Of a stretch of 64,000 nt of DNA, positions 43,824-52,607 are shown one piece after another. Origin of the DNA: Sphingomonas changbaiensis NBRC 104936 (lineage in GTDB: Bacteria > Pseudomonadota > Alphaproteobacteria > Sphingomonadales > Sphingomonadaceae). The notes below the pieces were generated by a model. That model did no database searches. It saw only the letters and a program-made list of their open reading frames with translations, and was not told the DNA's origin. Location: positions 60,060 to 124,059 of the forward strand of contig NZ_BBWU01000042.1 of the NCBI RefSeq assembly GCF_000974765.1, written 5' to 3'. The stretch's first letter is position 1. Every line of letters begins with the position of its first letter. A program made the translations under genes and the position numbers.

Positions 43824-44165
43824 TCAATCGAACCCGGTCGTTTCAGCGGCGAACCGTTCAGCGTCCGCGACGTCCAGTTCTATTAACCATAAGTCCGGAT
43901 CGGAATCCCGCCGCCGCCGCATGTAGGAGTCGCGGCTTCCATCAGACTCAACATCTTGGGGGCCGCAGGGCGTCCAGCGGTAATGTCCGTCCAGGTCGAT
44001 CGTACGCTCCAGCAACACCTGCGGCTCGCCGCGCTCGCTGCAAAGGAGCAGGATTGCACCCGCGGTCTCGTCGCCTTTCGCCAGCACCGTCGCGAACCCG
44101 CCCGCCGCCTGCACGCGCCGCATCAGCGCGTCGATCGTCATCCGGCTGGTGAGACGGGGAGTCAT
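43824..44165 (-). CDS. DUF1491 family protein
   Basis: This 113-residue protein starts MTPRLTSRMTIDALMRRVQA and contains GDETAGAILLLCSERGEPQV and YMRRRRDSDPDLWLIELDV, the conserved stretch of DUF1491 proteins, which are found mostly in alphaproteobacteria. The function is unknown. The ATG at 44165 overlaps the stop of the upstream thioesterase gene (ATGA); the longer frame to 44309 lies inside that gene. Confidence 0.86.
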   Translation of the reverse strand: MTPRLTSRMTIDALMRRVQAAGGFATVLAKGDETAGAILLLCSERGEPQVLLERTIDLDGHYRWTPCGPQDVESDGSRDSYMRRRRDSDPDLWLIELDVADAERFAAETTGFD

Positions 44166-44623
44166 GGGAGGGCAGGCGCATAGCCCTTCAGCGACGACAG
44201 CGGGATTCGCGATCGCATGAAGGTGCCGGTGCCGCGCGCCGCTTCCTCGCCGTCCGGCCCGATCAGGCGCGCGTCGGCGACGAATACGCGGCGCCGGCCG
44301 CTCACCCAACGCCCTTCGGCAATGACCGGTCCGGCGACAATCGGCCGGGTGAACAGCAGGTTGAACGCGGTCGTCAGCAGGAAACGGTCGGTGACCAGGC
44401 TGTTGGCAGCATAGAAGGCCGCATCATCCAGCATCTTGAAATAGCTGGTGCCGTGCGCGGCGCCGGCGGCGTGGTGATGCTCCGGGCCGATCTCGAACCG
44501 GATTCGTGCGAACCCCTCCTCCGGGATTTCGAGCCGCGAAACGAACAGTCGGTTGATCGGAGCCGAGGCGTAGAGCGATTCGAGCGCCCGGAAATGGGCC
44601 TCGGCGCCCGTTTCAGGCGGCAT
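44162..44623 (-). CDS. PaaI family hotdog-fold thioesterase
   Basis: This 153-residue protein has the hotdog thioesterase layout: RFEIGPEHHHAAGAAHGTSY with the catalytic region, KMLDDAAFYAANSLVTDRFL on the central helix, and FTRPIVAGPVIAEGRWVSG on a strand. It probably hydrolyses an acyl-CoA. The ATG at 44623 lies 11 bases inside the end of ptsN, so the genes are coupled. The acyl group is not known. Confidence 0.86.
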   Translation of the reverse strand: MPPETGAEAHFRALESLYASAPINRLFVSRLEIPEEGFARIRFEIGPEHHHAAGAAHGTSYFKMLDDAAFYAANSLVTDRFLLTTAFNLLFTRPIVAGPVIAEGRWVSGRRRVFVADARLIGPDGEEAARGTGTFMRSRIPLSSLKGYAPALP

Positions 44624-45077
44624 CGCGCGTTTCGGCGCTGGCGAACAGGGCATAGAGCGCGTCCGGAGAGACCGCCCCGCGCAGGTTCGCAACGAAAGCA
44701 CGGTCGCGCAGCCGCCGGCTCACCTGGGCCAGCGCCTTCAGATGGTCGGCGCCGGCGTCGGCAGGGGAGAGCAACATGAACACCAGATCGATCGGCAAAT
44801 CGTCGATCGCGCCATAATCGATCGGCCGTTCGAGCCGCACGAACGCCGCCCTGATCCCGTCGAGCTCCGCCAGACGGCCGTGCGGGATGGCGACGCCGCC
44901 GCCGAAGCCGGTCGTGCCGAGCCGTTCGCGTTCGGCGAGGCGATCGACCACCTCCTTCGCGTTCAGCCCCATGCTCCGTTCGGCGATGCCGCCCAGCGCC
45001 TGAAACAGGGCCTTTTTGTTTGCGACGGCAAGGTCCGCGACGATCGCGTCCCCCCCTAGAAATTGAGTCAAATCCAT
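44613..45077 (-). CDS. ptsN: PTS IIA-like nitrogen regulatory protein PtsN
   Basis: This 154-residue EIIA-Ntr protein has the phospho-accepting His in FGGGVAIPHGRLAEL and the family segments VDRLAERERLGTTGF and DLVFMLLSPADAGADHLKAL. It accepts phosphate from NPr in the nitrogen PTS and regulates potassium and nitrogen responses. It lies 64 bases downstream of the hibernation factor gene, the usual rpoN-hpf-ptsN context, though rpoN is not in the window. Confidence 0.94.
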   Translation of the reverse strand: MDLTQFLGGDAIVADLAVANKKALFQALGGIAERSMGLNAKEVVDRLAERERLGTTGFGGGVAIPHGRLAELDGIRAAFVRLERPIDYGAIDDLPIDLVFMLLSPADAGADHLKALAQVSRRLRDRAFVANLRGAVSPDALYALFASAETRDAA

Positions 45078-45141
45078 TCGTGCAGGTCCGATGCGGCGCG
45101 CGAGAGCTGTCCGCGCGCCAGAGAAACAGAGACAGTCGGGA

Positions 45142-45723
45142 TCAGGCGCGTTGCGGTTCGACCCAGCCGATCGTGCCGTCGCCTCGTCGGTAGACCATGT
45201 TGAGCGTGCCGGTGGCGCTGTTCTTGAACATCAGCGCGTTCGTATTCCGAAGATCGAGCATCATCACCGCATCGGAGACGCTGGCATCCGGCACATCGAC
45301 CCGGGTCTCGGCGACGACCGGCGGATTGTCGGTCGGCTCGATCTCCTCGTCTTCCGCCTCCGGCAGGCTGAAGACCGTGTAGCCCGCATTGTCGAACGCC
45401 AGATCGGCCGCCGCCGGTTGACCGCCGCGGCCCCGCAGCCGGCGCATGTAGCGCCGCATCTGCTTTTCGATCTTGCCGAGCGCGTCTTCGAACGCCGGCT
45501 GCGCCTCGATGCCGCGGCTGCCGCCCTTCAGGACCACGCCGTTCGGCACGTACAGAACGATCTCGCAGTCGAAGCGGTGGTCATGAGGGCCCTTGCCGAC
45601 GGTCACGGTCGAGGAGATTGCGCGCGCGTCGTACTTGTCGGAAAGCGATCGAACGCGATCTTCCGCATGGGCGCGAAGCGCCTCGCCAACGTCGACCTGA
45701 TGTCCGGAAACGCGCACGTCCAT
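45142..45723 (-). CDS. hpf: Ribosome hibernation promoting factor, long form
   Basis: This 193-residue protein has an N-terminal S30AE domain (MDVRVSGHQVDVGEALRAHA; DHRFDCEIVLYVPNGVVLKG), an acidic linker and a C-terminal dimerisation domain with ALMFKNSATGTLNMVYRRGD. Long HPF pairs two 70S ribosomes into inactive 100S particles in stationary phase. It precedes ptsN on the same strand. Both-domain length distinguishes it from short HPF. Confidence 0.95.
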   Translation of the reverse strand: MDVRVSGHQVDVGEALRAHAEDRVRSLSDKYDARAISSTVTVGKGPHDHRFDCEIVLYVPNGVVLKGGSRGIEAQPAFEDALGKIEKQMRRYMRRLRGRGGQPAAADLAFDNAGYTVFSLPEAEDEEIEPTDNPPVVAETRVDVPDASVSDAVMMLDLRNTNALMFKNSATGTLNMVYRRGDGTIGWVEPQRA

Positions 45724-45774
45724 CCCAACCTCCTTCGTCAGGGCGGGGCGTTTAGGGATGCGCCCCTACGAGCG

Positions 45775-46488
45775 TCAACCTGCCGCCGGGGCAGCCGTTC
45801 CCATCGTCCAGACAGGATCGGTGATCTGAGCGAGGAATCGCGCGTGACGCTCCAATTCTTCGGCCGAAGCGGCATGGGGTCGCGCCGGCCGGATGGGCCG
45901 GGTGATGTCGTAGACGATCGCGTCCTGCCTGGCGGCTTCGGCAGCCGCCGGAGCATCGGCCAGCGACAGGCCGATCTGGCGACCGCCGGTCAGCTCGACA
46001 TAGCATTGTGCCAGCAATTGCGCATCGAGCAGCGCGCCATGCTTGATCCGATGGCTGCGATCGACGCCGTAACGCGTGCACATGGCGTCAAGGCTGTGCT
46101 TCGCGCCGGGATGCTTGCTCCGCGACAGCGCGAGCGTGTCGACCATCCGCGAGCGCGGGATGTGCAGCCGCCCGGCCTCGCCGAGCTCGAAATTCAGGAA
46201 CGCGAAGTCGAAGGCGGCATTGTGCGCCACCAGCGGACTGTCTTCGATGAAATCGAGCAGCTCCTCGCAGCAATCGCGGAACAGGCGCTGACCGGAGAGG
46301 AAGGCTTCCGACAGCCCATGCACCGCCTGGGCTTCGGGCGGCATCGACCGTTCGGGGTTGAAATAGGCGTGGAATTCGCGGCCGCTCTCGACACGGTTGA
46401 TCAGCTCGACGCAGCCGATCTCGACCATGCGGTGACCTTCTGAGACCTGGATTCCGGTGGTTTCGGTATCGAAAACGACTTCGCGCAT
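45775..46488 (-). CDS. dnaQ: DNA polymerase III epsilon subunit
   Basis: This 237-residue 3'-5' exonuclease proofreads replication. The Exo I motif is MREVVFDTETTG with Asp7 and Glu9, Exo II is in VAHNAAFDFAFLNFEL, and Exo III has HGALLDAQLLAQ. The ATG at 46488 is chosen at the family N terminus; the frame stays open to 46527. It lies 11 bases after coaE and ends an operon ppsR-maf-aroE-coaE-dnaQ. Confidence 0.96.
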   Translation of the reverse strand: MREVVFDTETTGIQVSEGHRMVEIGCVELINRVESGREFHAYFNPERSMPPEAQAVHGLSEAFLSGQRLFRDCCEELLDFIEDSPLVAHNAAFDFAFLNFELGEAGRLHIPRSRMVDTLALSRSKHPGAKHSLDAMCTRYGVDRSHRIKHGALLDAQLLAQCYVELTGGRQIGLSLADAPAAAEAARQDAIVYDITRPIRPARPHAASAEELERHARFLAQITDPVWTMGTAAPAAG

Positions 46489-46499
46489 TATGCGCCGGA

Positions 46500-47093
46500 C
46501 TATCGGCCTTTGCGCTCCAAGAGACAAGACACGAGTTGCCGCACCTGGGTGCGCGTGTCCTCGCGCGGGACTCCGGTGTCGATTACGAAGTCGGCGCGGG
46601 CGCGCTTTTCTGCGTCCGGCATTTGCAGCGCGCGGATGCGCTCGAACTTCTCCAGGGTCATGCCCGGCCGGGCAAGCACGCGTTCGCGCTGCACTTCCGG
46701 CGGAGCGGACACGACGGCGACCGCGTCGAGCCCGGCACCACCGCCCTTTTCGAACAGCAGCGGGATATCGAACACAATCAACGGCGCATCCTGATGTGCT
46801 TCAAGGAAACGCTGGCGCATCGCCGACACGGCGGGATGCACGATCGATTCCAGCCGGGCGAGCGCGTCCGCGTCGCCGAGCACGTGCGCGCCCAGCCTGG
46901 CACGATCCACGCCTTGCGGACCGGTGGTGCCCGGAAACGCGGCTTCGATGCTCTCGACCAGCGCCCCGCCCGGTCCTTGCAGCGCGTGCACCGCGGCGTC
47001 GGCGTCGAACACGGGGACGCCGGCTTCCTCGAACATCGCCGCGACGGTCGACTTGCCCATGCCGATCGATCCTGTGAGGCCAAGGATCGTCAT
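46500..47093 (-). CDS. coaE: Dephospho-CoA kinase
   Basis: This 197-residue kinase makes CoA from dephospho-CoA. The P-loop is [17 protein letters not shown] at the N terminus. [10 protein letters not shown] holds the catalytic Asp, and [20 protein letters not shown] is the lid and CoA-binding region. Its ATG overlaps the aroE stop (ATGA). It is the fourth gene of the origin-proximal operon. Confidence 0.96.
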   Translation of the reverse strand: MTILGLTGSIGMGKSTVAAMFEEAGVPVFDADAAVHALQGPGGALVESIEAAFPGTTGPQGVDRARLGAHVLGDADALARLESIVHPAVSAMRQRFLEAHQDAPLIVFDIPLLFEKGGGAGLDAVAVVSAPPEVQRERVLARPGMTLEKFERIRALQMPDAEKRARADFVIDTGVPREDTRTQVRQLVSCLLERKGR

Positions 47094-47899
47094 GCGGTCA
47101 GCAGCGCGCGCAATTCGTCGTCGCGGTCGCGCGGCGGTTCGGCATCGAAGAACAGCTCGAACGCGAGCGCCGCCTGGCCGATCAGCATCTCCAGCCCGTC
47201 GACCGTCTCGAGCGCGCGATCCTCGGCCGCGCGCAGCAATGCGGTCTGCAGCGGCGCATAGACGATGTCGTAGACGATCGCGTCATCCGGCAGCGGCGAC
47301 AAGTCGAGCTCAAGCGGAGGCTGCCCCGTCATTCCTAGGACGCTCGCATTGACCAGCAGGGCCGCCGGCGGAAGCGGGCTGTCGAGCGGGGCGACAGCGC
47401 CCTTCAGCCCGAAGCCGGCCAGCAGGCCCGCGGCTTTCAGCGGCGTGCGATTGAGGATCGTGACCGGGCCGACGCCGACTCGCGACAGCGCGAACAGCAC
47501 CGCGCGCGCCGCGCCGCCCGCGCCGACCACGACGACGGGCTTGCCGGAAAGGTCGAGCGCAGAGATCGGCGACCAGAATCCCGCCGCGTCCGTGTTGGTG
47601 CCGGCAATGCCGCCCGATTCGTCGCGGAACACCGTATTGATCGCGCCGATCGTCGCGCGAATTCCGCCGGGATCGGGCACATGCGCGAGCGCCGCTTCCT
47701 TGTGCGGCACGGTGACATTGCAGCCGCGCCAGCTCGGGTCCGTCCTGCGCGATTCGAAATAGCCGGCCAATTCATCGGGGCGGACGTGGCAGCGCCGATA
47801 TTCGGCGTCGATGCCCAGCGCGTCGAGCCAGAAGCCGTGGATCAGCGGCGATTTGGAATGGGCGATCGGGTCGCCGATCACTTCGGCATACGACGTCAT
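47090..47899 (-). CDS. aroE: Shikimate dehydrogenase
   Basis: This 269-residue enzyme reduces 3-dehydroshikimate with NADPH. The shikimate-binding [10 protein letters not shown] starts at residue 15. [13 protein letters not shown] has the catalytic Lys, and [16 protein letters not shown] is the NADP fold. It overlaps maf (ATGA at 47896-47899) and coaE. The ATG at 47899 is preferred; a longer frame to 48052 runs into maf. Confidence 0.96.
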   Translation of the reverse strand: MTSYAEVIGDPIAHSKSPLIHGFWLDALGIDAEYRRCHVRPDELAGYFESRRTDPSWRGCNVTVPHKEAALAHVPDPGGIRATIGAINTVFRDESGGIAGTNTDAAGFWSPISALDLSGKPVVVVGAGGAARAVLFALSRVGVGPVTILNRTPLKAAGLLAGFGLKGAVAPLDSPLPPAALLVNASVLGMTGQPPLELDLSPLPDDAIVYDIVYAPLQTALLRAAEDRALETVDGLEMLIGQAALAFELFFDAEPPRDRDDELRALLTA

Positions 47900-48492
47900 G
47901 ACGCCAGAATCCCGCGCGTGCGCAGATAGTCCAGCACCGGCAGCAGCGGCAGGCCGATCACCGTGAAATGGCTGCCGTCGATGCGGGAGAAGAGCTGCGC
48001 GCCCGGACCCTCGATCCGGTAGACCCCGACGCACCAGCGCGCCTGATCCCATTCCCGGTCGAGATACGCGTCAATGAACGCGTCGGAGAGCGGGCGGACG
48101 TACATCGCGGCCCGGTCGACAAACCGCCAGACCGGCTCGCCTGCCTCGGCGATGACGGCGGCGCTGTAAAGATGGTGGCGCTTGCCCGACATCAGCCGGA
48201 GATGCTCGGCGGCCTGGGCTTTCGATTCGGCCTTGTCGAGCAGTGTCCCGTCTTCCAGGGCCACGACAGAATCGCAGCCAAGCACCAGCGCGCCGGGATC
48301 GCGATTCGAGACTTTCAGCGCCTTCAGCTCAGCGAGCGCGTCGGCGAAATCGCGCGGCGCCAGCCCTGCGGCGCGCAGGCTCGCCTTGGCTGATTCCTCA
48401 TCGACACCAGGCGCCATCGCCTCGAACGGGACGCCGGCCGCCTCGAGCATCGCCCGCCGGCCGCTCGACCCGGACGCCAGGATCAGGCGCAT
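47896..48492 (-). CDS. maf: Maf-like nucleotide pyrophosphatase
   Basis: This 198-residue protein begins MRLILASGSSGRRAMLEAAG, the Maf phosphate-binding loop, and has VLGCDSVVALEDGTLLDKAE with the metal Asp. Maf proteins hydrolyse abnormal nucleoside triphosphates and have been linked to septum control. SDAFIDAYLDREWDQARWCV is the usual middle region. It overlaps ppsR by about ten bases and aroE by four. Confidence 0.95.
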   Translation of the reverse strand: MRLILASGSSGRRAMLEAAGVPFEAMAPGVDEESAKASLRAAGLAPRDFADALAELKALKVSNRDPGALVLGCDSVVALEDGTLLDKAESKAQAAEHLRLMSGKRHHLYSAAVIAEAGEPVWRFVDRAAMYVRPLSDAFIDAYLDREWDQARWCVGVYRIEGPGAQLFSRIDGSHFTVIGLPLLPVLDYLRTRGILAS

Positions 48493-49301
48493 TGCCGGCG
48501 CTCGTTGCACAGGTTGATGATCGCGGCCGCTGTTTCCTCGATCGAGCGGCGGGTGACGTCGATCACCGGCCAGCCATTGTCGGCGAAGATGCGGCGGGCA
48601 AAGGCGACTTCGCGCGCGACGGCCTCCTGATCGACATAGTCGGTCTCCGGCGCCTGATTCAGCGACAGGAGGCGGTTGCGCCGCACGGCGATCAGCCGTT
48701 CGACATTGGTGGTGAGGCCGACGACCAGCGGATGCTTCAGCCGGAACAGGCTCGGCGGCGGCGGTGATTCGATCACCAGCGGAATGTTCGCGACCTTGTA
48801 GCCGCGGTTGGCGAGATAGATGGAGGTCGGCGTCTTCGACGTGCGCGAGATGCCGGCGAGCACGATGTCCGCCTCTTCCCAATTCTCCCAGCCGATGCCG
48901 TCGTCGTGCGCGATCGTGAACTGGATCGCGTCGACGCGCGCGAAATAGGCAGCGTCGAGCGCGTGCTGGCGGCCGGGTCGGGCAACGGCGGTCTGGCCGA
49001 GCATATTCGACAGCGCGTCCGTTACCGGATCGATCGCGCCTACCGCCGGCAGACCGAGCGCGCGGCACCGCTGTTCGAGCGTCCGCCGCGTCTCCGCATT
49101 GACCAACGTGAACAACACCAGGCCCGGATTCTGGGCGATTTCCTCGAGAATGCGTTCGAGATTGGCGCCGGAGCGGATCATCGGCCAGAAATGCTTGATC
49201 GTCTCGACGCCCTCGAATTGCGCGAGCGCCGCCTTGGCGATCGTCTCAAGGGTCTCGCCGGTCGAGTCCGACAGGAGGTGGAGGTGCAGTCGCGTCGTCA
49301 C
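48483..49301 (-). CDS. ppsR: Phosphoenolpyruvate synthase regulatory protein (PPSR/DUF299 kinase-pyrophosphorylase)
   Basis: This 272-residue protein has the DUF299 N terminus LHLHLLSDSTGETLETIAKA and the P-loop GISRTSKTPTS at residues 150-160. The family phosphorylates and dephosphorylates PEP synthase or PPDK using ADP and Pi. The GTG at 49301 is preceded by AGGGA at a good distance. It is the RP001/CC0001-type gene that flanks the origin on one side in Caulobacter and Rickettsia, with hemE on the other. It is the first gene of a five-gene operon. Confidence 0.93.
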   Translation of the reverse strand: MTTRLHLHLLSDSTGETLETIAKAALAQFEGVETIKHFWPMIRSGANLERILEEIAQNPGLVLFTLVNAETRRTLEQRCRALGLPAVGAIDPVTDALSNMLGQTAVARPGRQHALDAAYFARVDAIQFTIAHDDGIGWENWEEADIVLAGISRTSKTPTSIYLANRGYKVANIPLVIESPPPPSLFRLKHPLVVGLTTNVERLIAVRRNRLLSLNQAPETDYVDQEAVAREVAFARRIFADNGWPVIDVTRRSIEETAAAIINLCNERRQCA

Positions 49302-49580
49302 GCGCACATCCCTGTGGAAAAGCGGCCGGAGAGGCAAGTCAATGATCCGGGGAGCCGGATTCAGACCCGATCGCCGTTCACTCTCCAACAGCTCCGCCCA
49401 CAGCCGGAAAAAATCATTCGACCTCTGTGGATTATGGGGAAACGCACCGCGAATCGGGAACCTTTTGCGATTCCGCCGGAGTCAAATTGTTGGCAGAGTC
49501 CGGGGAACCGCCTAAGTCCCCGTCACCCGCGCTCCCACATCTTCCATCATCCTTTTCAATTCAAATCTTAGAAAGAAGAG
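49302..49580. other. Candidate chromosome replication origin (ppsR-hemE intergenic region)
   Basis: This 279-base gap between divergent ppsR and hemE is in the position of oriC in Caulobacter and Rickettsia. It contains TTTTCCACA (complement of 49313-49321) and TAATCCACA (complement of 49426-49434), each one base off the DnaA box TTATCCACA. An IHF-like AGTCAAATTGTTG (49480-49492) has one mismatch to the consensus. Five GANTC sites are at 49358, 49451, 49469, 49479 and 49496. The 40 bases before hemE are about 67% AT, a possible unwinding region. Function is inference. Confidence 0.6.
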
Positions 49581-50606
49581 ATGACGAGCGATCGTGCCCT
49601 TTTGAACGTGCTCCGCGGCGAACGGCGCGACCCGCCGCCGGTGTGGCTCATGCGCCAGGCGGGACGGTATCTGCCCGAATATCGCGCGCTGAGGGCCGAC
49701 AAGGGCGGGTTCCTCGAGCTCGTCAACGACAGCGAGGCCGCGGCCGAGATCACGTTGCAGCCGATCCGCCGCTTCGGCTTCGACGGCGCGATCCTGTTCT
49801 CGGATATTCTCGTCATTCCGCACGCGCTCGGGCAGAAGCTGGAATTCCTCGCCGGCGAAGGGCCAAAGCTGTCGCCGCGGCTGCTCGACGCCAGGCTGGA
49901 GCAGTTGAGCGCCGCGCCGGAGCGGCTGGAGCCGGTCTATGGGACGGTCCGGCGCGTCGCCGCCGCGCTGCCGGACAATGTGACGTTTCTCGGCTTTGCG
50001 GGCAGTCCCTGGACGGTTGCGACCTATATGGTCGCTGGCGAAGGCAGCCGCGAGCAGGCGGAAGCGCGGCGGTTCGCCTATCGCGATCCGGCCGCGTTCG
50101 GCGCGATCATCGCCGCGATCGAGCAGGCCACCGTCGATTATCTGTCGAAGCAGATCGAGGCGGGCGTGCATGCGGTGCAATTGTTCGACAGCTGGGCCGG
50201 GAGTCTCTCGCCCGCGCAGTACGAGCAATGGGTAATCGCGCCGACCGCCCGGCTGGTCGCGGCGCTGAAGGCGCGGCATCCGGACACGCCGATCATCGGC
50301 TTCCCGAAAGGCTCGGGCGGCAAGCTGCCCGCCTATGCGCGCGAAACCGGCGTGGACGCGATCGGGCTCGACGAGACGGTCGATCCGGACTGGGCGAACG
50401 CGGCGCTTCCCAAGGAGCTGCCGGTGCAAGGCAATCTCGACCCGCTCGCATTCATCGCCGGCGGCGACGCACTTGGCCGGGCGACGCGACGAATTCTTGA
50501 CGCGTTCGCCGGACGCCCGCACATCTTCAACCTTGGACATGGCATTTTGCCTGACACGCCCATCGCGCATGTCGAGCAGCTGCTGGCACAGGTGCGGGGA
50601 GAGTGA
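49581..50606 (+). CDS. hemE: Uroporphyrinogen decarboxylase
   Basis: This 341-residue enzyme converts uroporphyrinogen III to coproporphyrinogen III. The N-terminal signature VWLMRQAGRYLPEYRALR is complete, with FSDILVIPHALGQKLEF and GFAGSPWTVATYMVAGEGS following. FNLGHGILPDTPIAHVEQLL is the C-terminal family block. A purine-rich AGAAAGAAGAG precedes the ATG. It is the gene directly beside the candidate origin and overlaps hemJ by one base. Confidence 0.97.
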   Translation: MTSDRALLNVLRGERRDPPPVWLMRQAGRYLPEYRALRADKGGFLELVNDSEAAAEITLQPIRRFGFDGAILFSDILVIPHALGQKLEFLAGEGPKLSPRLLDARLEQLSAAPERLEPVYGTVRRVAAALPDNVTFLGFAGSPWTVATYMVAGEGSREQAEARRFAYRDPAAFGAIIAAIEQATVDYLSKQIEAGVHAVQLFDSWAGSLSPAQYEQWVIAPTARLVAALKARHPDTPIIGFPKGSGGKLPAYARETGVDAIGLDETVDPDWANAALPKELPVQGNLDPLAFIAGGDALGRATRRILDAFAGRPHIFNLGHGILPDTPIAHVEQLLAQVRGE

Positions 50607-51046
50607 TGGGCTATCTGGTCGCTGCCTATGAGTGGTTGAAGGCGGCGCACATCATCTTCGTCGTCTTCTGGGTTGCCGGGCTGCTGATCTTCCCGCGCTA
50701 CCTCGTCCATCATCAGGACGCGCTCGACCGGCCGGACGAAGCCGCCGCCTGGGTCGACCGGGAGGCGAAGCTCCGCAAGATGATCCTCACCCCTTCGATC
50801 GTCGCGGTGTGGCTGTTCGGGCTGCTGCTCGCGACCGGCGGCGGCTGGTGGTCGGCCGGTTGGCTGCACGCAAAGCTGCTCGTGGTGCTGGCGATGAGCG
50901 CATATCAGGGTTGGGCCGTCGGCTATTCGAAGGCGCTCGCCCGCGGCCATGCGCCGCTGCCGCCGCGGCGCCTGCGCATGATGAACGAGCTGCCGGCGCT
51001 CGGGCTCGTCATCATCGTTTATCTTGTGGTGCTGAAGCCCTTCTGA
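50606..51046 (+). CDS. hemJ: Protoporphyrinogen IX oxidase HemJ
   Basis: This 146-residue membrane protein has four hydrophobic segments. Family residues are the N-terminal WLKAAHIIFVVFWVAGLLIF, with the conserved His, EAKLRKMILTPSIVAVWLFG, and WLHAKLLVVLAMSAYQGW. HemJ oxidises protoporphyrinogen in many alphaproteobacteria that lack HemG and HemY. TGATG joins it to hemE, so two steps of haem synthesis are coupled. A GTG three bases earlier is possible. Confidence 0.93.
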   Translation: MGYLVAAYEWLKAAHIIFVVFWVAGLLIFPRYLVHHQDALDRPDEAAAWVDREAKLRKMILTPSIVAVWLFGLLLATGGGWWSAGWLHAKLLVVLAMSAYQGWAVGYSKALARGHAPLPPRRLRMMNELPALGLVIIVYLVVLKPF

Positions 51047-51052
51047 GTCGGC

Positions 51053-51081
51053 TTGACTTGGAAATGGGCGCTCCCTAACTC
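51053..51081 (+). promoter_or_regulatory. Sigma70-type promoter for rho
   Basis: TTGACT (51053-51058) and TAACTC (51076-51081) are spaced by 17 bases in the 121-base gap between hemJ and rho. The -35 element matches five of six consensus bases; the -10 is weaker. The leader to the rho ATG would be about 80 bases, where rho autoregulation could act. The call is from spacing and motif only. Confidence 0.5.
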
Positions 51082-51167
51082 GCGCTTGAGCGTGCGGCGC
51101 TTTTCCTGGCCGCGCGTTTTCCCCAGATCGTCGTAGTCCGGTCGCACTCCTAAAATCCAGGCTCCCA

Positions 51168-52424
51168 ATGCATCTCAAAGACCTCAAGAAAAAGGCGCCC
51201 GCCGAACTCGTCGAAATGGCGGAGGCGCTTGGCGTCGAAGGCGCTTCGACGATGCGCAAGCAGGATCTGATGTTTGCGATCCTGAAGGCGGAGGCCGAGA
51301 ATGGCGCGCAGATCATGGGCGAAGGCACGATCGAGGTGTTGCCCGACGGCTTCGGCTTCCTGCGCAGCCCCGAGGCGAATTATCTGGCCGGCCCGGACGA
51401 CATCTATGTCTCGCCGAACCAGGTGCGGAAATTCGGCCTGCGCACCGGCGATACGGTCGAAGGCGAAGTGCGCGCGCCCAAGGACGGCGAGCGCTATTTC
51501 GCGCTGACCAAGCTGAACGCGGTCAATTTCGACGATCCCGACGCGGTTCGCCACCGGGTCAATTTCGACAATCTGACGCCGCTCTATCCGGAGCAGAAGC
51601 TCGATCTCGACCCCAAGGACCCGACGATCAAGGACAAGTCGGCACGGGTGATCGACATCATCTCGCCGCAGGGCAAGGGCCAGCGCGCGCTGATCGTGGC
51701 GCCGCCGCGCGTCGGCAAGACCGTGCTCCTTCAGAACATCGCGCGTTCGATCACCGCCAATCACCCGGAAGTGTTCCTGATCGTGCTGCTGATCGACGAG
51801 CGGCCAGAGGAAGTCACCGACATGCAGCGTTCGGTGAAAGGCGAGGTCATTTCCTCGACCTTCGACGAGCCTGCCCAGCGCCACGTGCAAGTCGCTGAAA
51901 TGGTGATCGAAAAGGCCAAGCGCCTGGTCGAGCACAAGAAGGACGTGGTGATCCTGCTCGACTCGATCACCCGCCTCGGCCGCGCTTACAACACGGTCGT
52001 GCCGAGCTCCGGCAAGGTGCTGACCGGCGGCGTCGACGCCAACGCCTTGCAGCGGCCGAAGCGCTTTTTCGGCGCCGCCCGCAACATCGAGGAAGGCGGT
52101 TCGCTCTCGATCATCGCAACCGCGCTGATCGACACCGGCAGCCGCATGGACGAAGTGATCTTCGAAGAGTTCAAGGGCACCGGCAACTCCGAAATCGTGC
52201 TCGACCGCAAGGTGGCCGACAAGCGCATCTTCCCGGCGATGGACGTCGGCAAGTCCGGCACCCGCAAGGAAGAGCTGCTGGTCGACAAGGGCACGCTCAG
52301 CAAGATGTGGGTGCTCCGCCGCATCCTGATGCAGATGGGCACCGTCGACGCGATGGAGTTCCTGCTCGACAAGATGAAGGACTCGAAGACCAACGAGGAC
52401 TTCTTCGATTCGATGAATCAGTAA
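51168..52424 (+). CDS. rho: Transcription termination factor Rho
   Basis: This 418-residue hexameric RNA helicase has the N-terminal helical domain ([20 protein letters not shown]). The cold-shock-like RNA-binding domain has [20 protein letters not shown], and the ATPase P-loop APPRVGKT lies near residues 178-185 with later [12 protein letters not shown] and [17 protein letters not shown] segments. It is the length usual for alphaproteobacteria. A repeat element follows the stop directly. Confidence 0.98.
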   Translation: MHLKDLKKKAPAELVEMAEALGVEGASTMRKQDLMFAILKAEAENGAQIMGEGTIEVLPDGFGFLRSPEANYLAGPDDIYVSPNQVRKFGLRTGDTVEGEVRAPKDGERYFALTKLNAVNFDDPDAVRHRVNFDNLTPLYPEQKLDLDPKDPTIKDKSARVIDIISPQGKGQRALIVAPPRVGKTVLLQNIARSITANHPEVFLIVLLIDERPEEVTDMQRSVKGEVISSTFDEPAQRHVQVAEMVIEKAKRLVEHKKDVVILLDSITRLGRAYNTVVPSSGKVLTGGVDANALQRPKRFFGAARNIEEGGSLSIIATALIDTGSRMDEVIFEEFKGTGNSEIVLDRKVADKRIFPAMDVGKSGTRKEELLVDKGTLSKMWVLRRILMQMGTVDAMEFLLDKMKDSKTNEDFFDSMNQ

Positions 52425-52432
52425 GCATCGAT

Positions 52433-52562
52433 CCTCCCCTTGGAGGGGAGGTGGCGCGCGAAGCGCGACGGAGGGGTATCAGCGCCTCAGAATAAACCTC
52501 GAACGCTGACACCCCTCCACCACGCCCTGCGGGCGCGGTCCCCCTCCCCTTGCAGGGGAGGA
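52433..52562. repeat. REP/BIME-like composite after rho
   Basis: Unit B (52433-52477) begins nine bases after the rho stop and has a stem CTCCCC...GGGGAG followed by TGGCGCGCGAAGCGCGACGG and AGGGGT. Unit A in inverse orientation occupies about 52510-52562. It is the mirror of the element at 30981-31110, including the linker TCAGCG. The first stem could act as the rho terminator. A possible promoter for the TerC gene would have to lie in the 45 bases left. Confidence 0.88.
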
Positions 52563-52607
52563 TCAAGCTTGCCCGGCTCCACTCCCGCCCCTAGGCGTTG
52601 AGCCGGT

